The notes under the pieces were generated by a model, which searched no databases, was not told the origin of the DNA, and worked only from the letters and a program-made list of their open reading frames with translations. Below are positions 7,125-13,854 of a stretch of DNA of 33,920 nt, piece after piece. Origin of the DNA: an uncultured Saprospiraceae bacterium. GTDB taxonomy: Bacteria; Bacteroidota; Bacteroidia; Chitinophagales; Saprospiraceae. How positions within the stretch are numbered: the first letter of the stretch is position 1; each line of letters opens with the position of its first letter. The DNA is taken from positions 1 to 33,920 of the forward strand of contig CALFBG010000037.1 of the NCBI GenBank assembly GCA_937951685.1, in the 5' to 3' direction. The translations under genes were made by a program, and so were the position numbers.

Positions 7125-9923
7125 ATGTCAGAAAAAAAACTCTTTTTACTCGACGGCCATGCATTGGTTTATCGAGCCCATTTCTCTTTTATTACTCGTC
7201 CCTTGATCAACTCAAAAGGTATGAACGTTTCCGCCATCACTGGTTTCGTTCGAACACTTTGGGATATTCTGAGTAACCAAAATCCCACGCACATTGCGGT
7301 TTCTTTTGACTTGTCAGAACCTACCTTTCGGCACGTCATGTACGAACCGTATAAAGCCAATCGAGAAAAACAACCCGAAGACATTAGTTTGTCTTTTCCT
7401 TATATCTTCGATATCGTCAAGGGGTTCAATATTCCCATCGTAACTGCTGCTGGTTTTGAAGCAGACGACGTCATTGGAACGCTTTCGAAACAAGCTGAAA
7501 AAGAAGGGTTCAAGGTTTATATGATGACGCCGGATAAAGATTATGCACAGTTAGTCTCTGAGAATATTTTCATGTATAAACCTGGTCGAAAAGGAGGAGA
7601 GGTGGAAGTCATGGGTGTTCCCGAAGTGCTCGAAAAATGGGGCATCAATCGTGTCGAACAAGTCATTGATATGCTCGGTATGCAAGGAGATAGTGTAGAC
7701 AACATTCCAGGAATCCCGGGGATCGGTCCAAAAACGGCGCAGAAATTAATCCAAAGTTATGATTCTCTCGAGAACCTAATTGCACATAGCCACGAATTAA
7801 AAGGTAAGCAAAAAGAACGCATTGAAGAATTTGCGGAGCAAGGCTTATTGTCCAAAAAACTGGCAACTATTGATTTGAATGTTCCCGTTACATTTGACGC
7901 TAAAAGTTACGAACGCGAAGCATTTAATCGCCCCGCTTTAGCCGAAATTTTTAAAGAATTAGAATTTAGACGTTTGGCACAAACCATTCTCGGAGAATCA
8001 ACTCCAGAAGGTGGCCAACAGGATTTGTTTGGTAACGCCGTCGAAAGCAAATCGAACAACTCCAAGCCTAAAAAATGGAACAAAATTCAGGAGCATTCCG
8101 TTGCAGATAAAAATATTGATAATACCGAGCACGATTATCAATTGGTCGATACGCCCGCCGGTAGAGCAGATTTAATTAAAAAATTAGCTGCCCAAAAAAG
8201 CATTTGCTTTGATACGGAAACGACTGGATTAGATGCCAACCAAGCGACGTTGGTCGGCTTAGCTTTTTCTTACGAAAGTACAAAGGCATTTTACGTCCCT
8301 ATTCCAGCCGATCAAACCGAAGCAAAAGCAATTGTCCAAGAATTTAAAGCTGTTTTAGAAAATCCTGACATCGAAAAAATTGGGCAGAACATTAAGTATG
8401 ATATCTTGATGTTGAAATGGTACGAGGTAGAAGTTGCCGGTAGCTTTTTTGATACGATGATTGCACATTACCTTTGCGAACCGGACTTACGGCATAAATT
8501 AGATTATCTCGCCGAAACTTATCTCAAGTACAAAATGGTACCCATCGAATCCTTAATTGGTAAGAAAGGAAAAAACCAATTGAGTATGCGAGATATTGCC
8601 GTCGATAAGGTAGCAGAATACGCTGGAGAAGATGCAGATCTTACCTTTCAACTAAAAGCCATTCTTGCCCCAAAATTGGAAGAAGAGTCACTCTTTAAAC
8701 TTTATACTGAAATCGAAGAACCGCTCATCCGAGTACTTGCCGATATGGAGCACGCAGGCATTAAATTGGATGCCAATTACCTTTACGAGTACGCTAAAGA
8801 AATTGACCTTCTCATCGCCGAAAAAGAAAAAGCGATCTACGAAGAAGCCGAAGTAAGGTTTAATATTGCGTCTCCCAAGCAGGTAGGAGAGGTTCTTTTT
8901 GATAAAATGAAAATTCCTTATCGCTGGCGAAAAACAAAAACAGGACAGTATTCTACCGACGAAACAAAATTGAGTGAATTGGCCTTAGAATATCCTTTTG
9001 TAGCTTCGATCTTACGATACCGTGGTCTTGCAAAACTAAAATCTACCTACGTTGATAGCTTACCACGGATGCTCAATCCTAAAACGGGTCGAATCCATAG
9101 TTCTTTTAATCAAGCATTAGCCGCTACCGGAAGATTAAGTTCCAACAATCCTAATCTACAAAATATCCCAATTCGAACGGCAGAAGGCCGAAGGGTAAGA
9201 AAAGCTTTTGTTCCCGAAAATGAAGACTATATTTTATTGGCCGCAGATTACTCGCAAATTGAGTTGAGACTGATTGCGGAGATTAGCGGTGACAAAGCAA
9301 TGTTGCAAGCATTTAAAGAAGGTAAAGATATTCACCGCGCTACGGCGGCAAATGTCTACGATGTACCTTTCGAGGAAGTCACTCCGGATCAAAGAAGAAA
9401 TGCGAAGACCGTTAATTTCAGTATTATCTACGGCGCAGGATCTACGAATCTTTCGCAGCAACTCAAAATTAAACGTGCAGAAGCCAAAAAACTAATTGAA
9501 CAATATTTCAACAAGTACCAAGGCCTGAAATCCTACATGGAGGAAACGGTTGAGTTTGCCCGCGAAAATGGTTACGTCAAGACTTTATTGGGTCGCCGTC
9601 GATATTTAAGAGATATCAATTCTGGCAATTCGCTCATTCGGAGCAATGCAGAACGAATCGCCGTTAATACTCCTATTCAAGGAACGGCGGCCGATATGAT
9701 TAAAATTGCAATGATCAATATTCATCAACTACTCAAGGAAGGAGGATACCGTTCAAAAATGATTTTACAGGTACATGATGAATTGGTTTTTGATGTACAC
9801 CTCGACGAATTAGAAGTGCTAAAGCCACTCATCGAAGAAAAAATGAAAACCGCAATTCCTGATTTACAAGTTCCTATCTTAGTCGGTATGGATACGGGTA
9901 AAGACTGGCTGGAAGCACACTAG
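7125..9923 (+). CDS. polA: DNA polymerase I
   Basis: A 932-residue three-domain repair polymerase that removes RNA primers and fills gaps. The 5'-3' nuclease domain (about 1-290) has FLLDGHALVYRAHF at its start, GFEADDVIG (110-118) and the helix-hairpin-helix NIPGIPGIGPKTA (193-205). The 3'-5' exonuclease domain (about 335-520) keeps its metal ligands: Asp363 and Glu365 in FDTETTGLD, Asp426 in NIKYD, and Tyr499/Asp503 in YAGED. Proofreading therefore should be active. The polymerase domain follows, with motif A AADYSQIELR (Asp708), motif B RRNAKTVNFSIIYG (757-770) and motif C QVHDE (Asp885). Length is standard. An AT-rich leader with TATCTTGG at 7095-7102 may hold its promoter. The lpxD-like gene lies 52 bp downstream. 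Confidence 0.97.
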   Translation: MSEKKLFLLDGHALVYRAHFSFITRPLINSKGMNVSAITGFVRTLWDILSNQNPTHIAVSFDLSEPTFRHVMYEPYKANREKQPEDISLSFPYIFDIVKGFNIPIVTAAGFEADDVIGTLSKQAEKEGFKVYMMTPDKDYAQLVSENIFMYKPGRKGGEVEVMGVPEVLEKWGINRVEQVIDMLGMQGDSVDNIPGIPGIGPKTAQKLIQSYDSLENLIAHSHELKGKQKERIEEFAEQGLLSKKLATIDLNVPVTFDAKSYEREAFNRPALAEIFKELEFRRLAQTILGESTPEGGQQDLFGNAVESKSNNSKPKKWNKIQEHSVADKNIDNTEHDYQLVDTPAGRADLIKKLAAQKSICFDTETTGLDANQATLVGLAFSYESTKAFYVPIPADQTEAKAIVQEFKAVLENPDIEKIGQNIKYDILMLKWYEVEVAGSFFDTMIAHYLCEPDLRHKLDYLAETYLKYKMVPIESLIGKKGKNQLSMRDIAVDKVAEYAGEDADLTFQLKAILAPKLEEESLFKLYTEIEEPLIRVLADMEHAGIKLDANYLYEYAKEIDLLIAEKEKAIYEEAEVRFNIASPKQVGEVLFDKMKIPYRWRKTKTGQYSTDETKLSELALEYPFVASILRYRGLAKLKSTYVDSLPRMLNPKTGRIHSSFNQALAATGRLSSNNPNLQNIPIRTAEGRRVRKAFVPENEDYILLAADYSQIELRLIAEISGDKAMLQAFKEGKDIHRATAANVYDVPFEEVTPDQRRNAKTVNFSIIYGAGSTNLSQQLKIKRAEAKKLIEQYFNKYQGLKSYMEETVEFARENGYVKTLLGRRRYLRDINSGNSLIRSNAERIAVNTPIQGTAADMIKIAMINIHQLLKEGGYRSKMILQVHDELVFDVHLDELEVLKPLIEEKMKTAIPDLQVPILVGMDTGKDWLEAH

Positions 9924-9975
9924 TCTGGTGCGCTTTATCAGCTGTTTTGTTTGATTTAGAGAAACTACTAACGAA

Positions 9976-10905
9976 ATGAAATTTACGACTCCTATTCCTA
10001 TTCAAGCGATTGCTAAAGCGATCAATGCCACCATTATTGGTCAGGCTGATTTATTAGCAACGGGCATCAACGAGATTCATAAAGTCGAAAAAGGAGACAT
10101 TACATTTGTCGACGTCGAAAAATATTTTGATCAATCCATTCAATCCAACGCCAGCATTATTATTCTCAATAAAGAAGTTGCCTGTCCCCCAGGAAAAGCT
10201 TTGCTACTCTGCGATACACCTTTCGAAGCTTACGATAGTATCGTGAAAGAACATCGAGCTTTTAAGCCGCTTTCTAGTGCGATTAGCGACGCTGCGGTTA
10301 TCCATCCTTCGGCGATCATTGAACCGAATGTTGTCATTGGTCACCATGTAAAAATTGGTAAATATTGCCATATCCAAGCTAACGTTACCATCTATAGTCA
10401 TACTATTATTGGCGATCACGTCACCATCCAAGCGGGTAGCATTATTGGTACCGATGCATTTTATTTTAAACGTTATCCTGATCAATACAAAAAATGGCGT
10501 TCGGGTGGGCGAGTCGTGATTGAAGATCACGTTGATATCGGAGCAGGTTGTACGGTCAACAAAGGCGTTTCGGGAGATACGGTGATTGGTCAAGGTAGTA
10601 AATTGGATTGTCAAGTACACATCGGACACGGCGTGGTTGTAGGAAAGAACTGTCTTTTTGCAGCACAAGTTGGGATTGGTGGTAAAACGATTATCGGAGA
10701 CGAAGTTATTCTCTACGGACAAGTCGGTGTCGCACAGAACTTATCCATTGGCCCCAAAACGGTAGTACTCGCAAAATCGGGCGTTTCCAAATCCTTAGAA
10801 GGTGGTAAAACCTACTTTGGTGCCCCCGCAGCAGAAGTTAAAGTTCGCTACAAAGAATTAGCCGCGCTACGAAATTTGCCGGATTTTATGAAAAGAAATA
10901 GGTAA
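9976..10905 (+). CDS. LpxD-like UDP-3-O-acylglucosamine N-acyltransferase, divergent paralogue
   Basis: A 309-residue left-handed beta-helix acyltransferase, related to LpxD of lipid A synthesis. The N-terminal uridine-binding-like domain (1-100) precedes hexapeptide repeats (about 105-265), and a helical tail ends RYKELAALRNLPDF. His218 in VHIGHG corresponds to the catalytic histidine region of LpxD, and QVGIGGKTIIGDEVILYGQVGV matches the family closely. Two normally conserved stretches differ: the GFG motif is replaced by DAFYFKR (160-166), and the TTIDRG-type turn is CTVNKG (192-197). I therefore call it a second LpxD-type enzyme, not assuredly the lipid A one. Its final codons AGG TAA lie in the 22-bp inverted repeat at 10899-10920. 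Confidence 0.82.
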   Translation: MKFTTPIPIQAIAKAINATIIGQADLLATGINEIHKVEKGDITFVDVEKYFDQSIQSNASIIILNKEVACPPGKALLLCDTPFEAYDSIVKEHRAFKPLSSAISDAAVIHPSAIIEPNVVIGHHVKIGKYCHIQANVTIYSHTIIGDHVTIQAGSIIGTDAFYFKRYPDQYKKWRSGGRVVIEDHVDIGAGCTVNKGVSGDTVIGQGSKLDCQVHIGHGVVVGKNCLFAAQVGIGGKTIIGDEVILYGQVGVAQNLSIGPKTVVLAKSGVSKSLEGGKTYFGAPAAEVKVRYKELAALRNLPDFMKRNR

Positions 10906-10920
10906 ACCTACTTAAGTACC
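10899..10920 (+). repeat. Left arm of a perfect 22-bp inverted repeat flanking the DUF1963 gene
   Basis: These 22 bases are the exact reverse complement of 12331-12352. The arm includes the stop codon of the lpxD-like gene (10903-10905) and the first ten bases of repeat copy A. The outer part, TAGGTAAACCTA, is itself a small 5-2-5 palindrome. Confidence 0.9.
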
Positions 10921-11372
10921 CAGACAAATGAAATCACGGATTAACTTGCCTCCTCTTTTACACCACTGCCTCGTTGCTCAATCCTTACTTAGCAAAGACT
11001 AAGTGCGGTTTTACGCCTCGATCCTATACAGAATAGGACACCATTTAATGGTAATAAAATTTTGCCTGGGTACTTAAGCGAGTTTTATTTTAGACTATTT
11101 CTTTCCACTACGTTGAAAAAATTCAAAATATCCAGTATCTTAGAATATATTTAAACTCATTTATGGTAAACGAAACCAGCTTCCTTTTTGAAGGCGAGCT
11201 ATTTATTTTACACATTCCTTTTCTAACCAAAGTCATCTACTTAAAACGTATTAGATAAAAAATTTATATTTCTTTGGTACTTTGCAACATAAAGAGAAAA
11301 TTTAATTTACTATTTTTAATTTTTATTGTAACTTGATCTCAGTTATTTGATCTAAAAATTTCACCTTTTACG
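10906..11372. other. Gap holding repeat copy A and the leader of the DUF1963 gene
   Basis: The first 173 bp belong to the repeat element listed at 10911-11078. The remainder (11079-11372) is AT-rich with no gene. A weak CCTT-TTTG-AAGG hairpin occurs near 11191. GGTACTTTGC near 11276 resembles a -7 region but has one base too few between TA and TTTG. Confidence 0.6.
10911..11078 (+). repeat. Palindromic intergenic repeat, copy A (168 bp)
   Basis: The ends are CTTAAGTACCCAGACAAA (10911-10928) and TTTGCCTGGGTACTTAAG (11061-11078), an 18-bp inverted repeat with one mismatch. Inside are a central hairpin ACTTAG-CAAAGA-CTAAGT (10987-11004 approximately), a small hairpin CCTAT-ACAGA-ATAGG, and the palindrome CCATTTAATGG. 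It aligns along its length with the reverse complement of copy B, also 168 bp, sharing blocks such as CGCCTCGAT and CGTTnCTCAA. There is no coding capacity, so it is MITE-like or REP-like. Confidence 0.82.
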
Positions 11373-12158
11373 ATGGACTTAAATTTGCCGAAAGAATTAA
11401 AAGCTTTTAGAACCAAAATTCTTTCTTCAAACCAACCTTATATTGAGATTTTCCCAGAAAAAGTTCCAGATATGGAATGGTGGGACAGCAAAGTTGGTGG
11501 TTTCCCTTACTTACCCAAATCAGTTGACTTTCCAGTTGACAAAGATGGCATACATTTACTCTTTTTAGCACAGATCAATTTTGATCAGGTACCTGACTTA
11601 GAAGGGTTTCCCAAAAAGGGTTTACTCCAATTCTATATTAGTGATGACGAAGACTTGGGAATGGACTTTGACAACCTTAAGAATCAAAATCGTTTCCGCG
11701 TCGTTTATTTTCCTGAAATAGATAAAACTTTCGATAACCTCGTAACCGATTTTTCTTTCCTACGCGACTATGATGGTTATCCTCCCATTAATCACCGTAA
11801 TGCTTACCCTTTGGCTTTCCGCAAAATGGAAGAATTAGTCCCCGTGACCGATTACCGTTTTGAAGAACTCTTTGGCGAAGACTTTTTCCAACAATTTGAT
11901 GATCGAGAATGGGACGTGAAAGATGAATACACACGTCAAATTTCTGCGGGTGGTCACAAACTTGGTGGTTATGCCTTTTTTACCCAATGGGACCCCCGAA
12001 CAACGGAAGAACCGATGATATTGCTCTTCCAATTAGATTCTGATAGCAATATCAATTGTGCTTGGGGAGATATGGGGGTAGGAAATTTCTTCATCTCCAA
12101 AGAAGACTTAGAAAAACTAGACTTTTCAAATGTTGTTTACAATTGGGATTGCTATTAA
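11373..12158 (+). CDS. DUF1963 (YwqG-like) protein
   Basis: A 261-residue predicted cytoplasmic protein of the DUF1963/YwqG family, whose function is unknown. The family hallmarks are present: SKVGGFPYLPKSVDFP (39-54), then LLFLAQINFDQVPDLEGFP with GLLQFYI, then GGHKLGGYAFFTQWDPR (about 193-209), LLFQLDSD, and a C-terminal WGDMGVGNFFI. These lie in the usual order and spacing, so the gene looks intact and under selection. It has no signal peptide or membrane span. It stands alone, bounded on both sides by inverted copies of the same 168-bp repeat and the perfect 22-bp arms. It may therefore be cargo of a non-autonomous unit, which is an inference. A weak AGCCT/AGGCT hairpin overlaps its stop region (12158-12174). 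Confidence 0.88.
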   Translation: MDLNLPKELKAFRTKILSSNQPYIEIFPEKVPDMEWWDSKVGGFPYLPKSVDFPVDKDGIHLLFLAQINFDQVPDLEGFPKKGLLQFYISDDEDLGMDFDNLKNQNRFRVVYFPEIDKTFDNLVTDFSFLRDYDGYPPINHRNAYPLAFRKMEELVPVTDYRFEELFGEDFFQQFDDREWDVKDEYTRQISAGGHKLGGYAFFTQWDPRTTEEPMILLFQLDSDSNINCAWGDMGVGNFFISKEDLEKLDFSNVVYNWDCY

Positions 12159-12172
12159 GCCTTATTTTCAGG

Positions 12173-12340
12173 CTAAGTGCTAAGACAAAATTACTTTGCC
12201 ATTAAATTGTGTTAGATTTTGATCAGCATCGAGGCGCGAAAACTGCCCTAAGCCATTGCTTAGGAGGGCTTTGAGTAACGAAGAGACTGTTCAACAGATG
12301 ATGCAGGTTAATAAGTAGATAATTTGTATTGGTACTTAAG
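12173..12340 (-). repeat. Palindromic intergenic repeat, copy B (168 bp), inverted relative to copy A
   Basis: Read on the minus strand it begins CTTAAGTACCAATACAAA and ends GTCTTAGCACTTAG, with degenerate inverted ends. The central hairpin CCTAAGC-AAT-GGCTTAGG differs in sequence from the stem in copy A but still pairs, as if compensated. It shares TTAACnTGCnTCnTC, CGTTnCTCAA, GTTTT, CGCCTCGAT and ATTTAATGG blocks with copy A. Bases 12180-12215 are identical to 18304-18339 in copy C. Confidence 0.8.
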
Positions 12341-12352
12341 TAGGTTTACCTA
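12331..12352 (-). repeat. Right arm of the perfect 22-bp inverted repeat flanking the DUF1963 gene
   Basis: Exact reverse complement of 10899-10920. The interval between the outer edges is 1454 bp and holds copy A, the DUF1963 gene and copy B. No target-site duplication is obvious in the flanks (AAAGAAA on the left, ATAAATT on the right). Confidence 0.9.
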
Positions 12353-12480
12353 ATAAATTAACTAATAATTTGAAAGTCTTTTAAGCTTCTACTTCGTTAA
12401 AAAGCCTCGCCAATGCTACGGCATTGTCTGTATTTTTTGCCTCGTTTAAGCTCAAAATTCTTTTCAACTTATTGTAAACC
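12342..12480. repeat. Second type of inverted-repeat element
   Basis: The left end starts GGTTTACCTAATAA and the right end finishes TTATTGTAAACC. The pairing continues inward: AATAATTTGAAAG then TTTTAAGCTT on the left matches the complement of AAGCTCAAAA, CTTTTCAACTTATT on the right. The centre is a perfect hairpin CAATGC-TACG-GCATTG (12411-12426) flanked by GCCTCG on both sides (12404-12409, 12440-12445). It differs in sequence from copies A-D but has the same plan of inverted ends plus a central stem-loop. Confidence 0.6.
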
Positions 12481-12683
12481 CGATTTCCGAGAACTACTTA
12501 AATCCTTAATAGTTTTCAAGATTACACCATTCCCAAAGTCTCCGTAAGTAATGTCGGAAGACTTCATAGTATATTTTTTTACCCTACATTTTGCAACTAA
12601 ACTTATCGCTGCATCGTAAATTCAACTACGTCAGACGATTAGGAAGAGCAAAAATTACCTCTTTGATATATTGCTTTGTCTTA

Positions 12684-12708
12684 GTTGTCCGTTAAAACCT
12701 TGGACAAC
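12684..12708 (+). promoter_or_regulatory. Inverted repeat just upstream of the OmpA-like gene
   Basis: GTTGTCC (12684-12690) and GGACAAC (12702-12708) are a perfect 7-bp inverted repeat 14 bp before the ATG. It could be an operator or an mRNA hairpin close to the ribosome site. Confidence 0.35.
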
Positions 12709-12722
12709 CTCATAATAATACG

Positions 12723-13829
12723 ATGAAGCGCATTGTAATTTTTTTATTACTATTTGTTTTATTCGGAAGTTTAGCTGCACAAACTCCCGAACAGAATCTC
12801 AACTTGGTACCCAATCCTGGCTTTGAGCAATATTCGAGTACCCCAATTGGTTGGTTCTACAAAGGAGATCATTTTTCTAAAGTAATGAAATACTGGAACT
12901 CGGCTTCCGCGGCTTCTCCCGATGTATTTGGTCCTAAAGTACGTGTCCCCGGTCAATGGGAGGCGAAAGGCTTTGGTCAACAAAAAGTACATGGAGGAGA
13001 ATCTATGGTTGGGCTCACGGTTTATGGTTGTACCAATGGTAAACCACATTGCAGAGAATACATTCAAATCCAACTGAGAGAACCACTCGTGATTGGTCAG
13101 CAGTATTATCTTCAATTTTGGACGAGTCATTTACCGCGTTCTTTACAAGTCAATCAGCTGGGTGCCCATTTTTCTAAAAAAGAAATCTCACTCAAAGTAG
13201 ATGATTTACTCCCCCTCAGGCCACAAGTCTATGCTAAAGATATTTTGCGCGCACCTAATCATCAATGGATTCGAGTGTCCGGTGAGTTTACTGCCCAAAC
13301 AGAAGGAGAATTTCTTATTATTGGTAATTTTTTCCCCGATAGTCTTACTCAAGTTAAAGCGCATACTCCCGATAAACTTAATTTTGCTTATTACTACATC
13401 GATGATGTACTCCTCAAAAAGGTAGAACCCTTTATTGATGTTCCCGTCAAAGCAGATGATTTATCTCAGCTCAAACTAGAACCTGGCGTTTTGGTCCAGT
13501 TAAAAAATATATTCTTTGATACTGACAAAGCAGAGTTACTGCCTCGATCTTACGTAGAACTCAACAAGTTGCTGCACATTCTCCAAAAAAACCCGACCAT
13601 GGTCATTCAAATCGGAGGTCATACCGACAATCGAGGAAATGCCGCCTATAACTTAGAGCTTTCTCGAAAACGAGCGCAAGCCGTCGCCGAATTTCTCAAC
13701 CGAAATGGCATCGCTCAAACGCGTACAATGTATAAAGGATATGGTAGTAGTCAGCCAATAGAAAGTAATGAAACGGAAGAAGGTCGGCAATTGAATCGCA
13801 GAGTAGCGTTTTTGGTTGTAGAAAAATAA
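12723..13829 (+). CDS. OmpA-family protein with an N-terminal carbohydrate-binding-like domain
   Basis: A 368-residue exported protein that should tether the envelope to peptidoglycan. The signal peptide is residues 1-20, ending AAQ. A beta-sandwich-like region follows (about 25-235), starting NLVPNPGFEQY and ending YYIDDVLLKK, the pattern of CBM-like jelly-roll domains. The OmpA C-terminal domain covers about 255-366, with IFFDTDKAELL, GGHTDNRGNAAYNLELSRKR and the ending NRRVAFLVV. Asp302 and Arg317 are the expected diaminopimelate-contacting residues. No membrane barrel is evident between the domains, so it is probably periplasmic or surface-exposed. It is convergent with the DUF5686 gene, 25 bp apart, with no terminator hairpin seen between them. 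Confidence 0.88.
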   Translation: MKRIVIFLLLFVLFGSLAAQTPEQNLNLVPNPGFEQYSSTPIGWFYKGDHFSKVMKYWNSASAASPDVFGPKVRVPGQWEAKGFGQQKVHGGESMVGLTVYGCTNGKPHCREYIQIQLREPLVIGQQYYLQFWTSHLPRSLQVNQLGAHFSKKEISLKVDDLLPLRPQVYAKDILRAPNHQWIRVSGEFTAQTEGEFLIIGNFFPDSLTQVKAHTPDKLNFAYYYIDDVLLKKVEPFIDVPVKADDLSQLKLEPGVLVQLKNIFFDTDKAELLPRSYVELNKLLHILQKNPTMVIQIGGHTDNRGNAAYNLELSRKRAQAVAEFLNRNGIAQTRTMYKGYGSSQPIESNETEEGRQLNRRVAFLVVEK

Positions 13830-13854
13830 AACCTAGCCGAACAATCTCTTTTTA

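Larger units (their letters stand above)
12159..12722. other. Gap filled mostly by repeats
   Basis: It contains repeat copy B (12173-12340), the right 22-bp arm (12331-12352), an unrelated inverted-repeat element (12342-12480), a hairpin AAGTCTCCG/CGGAAGACTT (12536-12564), and the leader of the OmpA-like gene with an inverted repeat at 12684-12708. I see no coding sequence. Confidence 0.65.

Noticed and set aside
10204..10722. 172-codon minus-strand frame inside the lpxD-like gene
   Set aside because: It is antisense to a gene with clear hexapeptide repeats, and its own sequence shows no family features.
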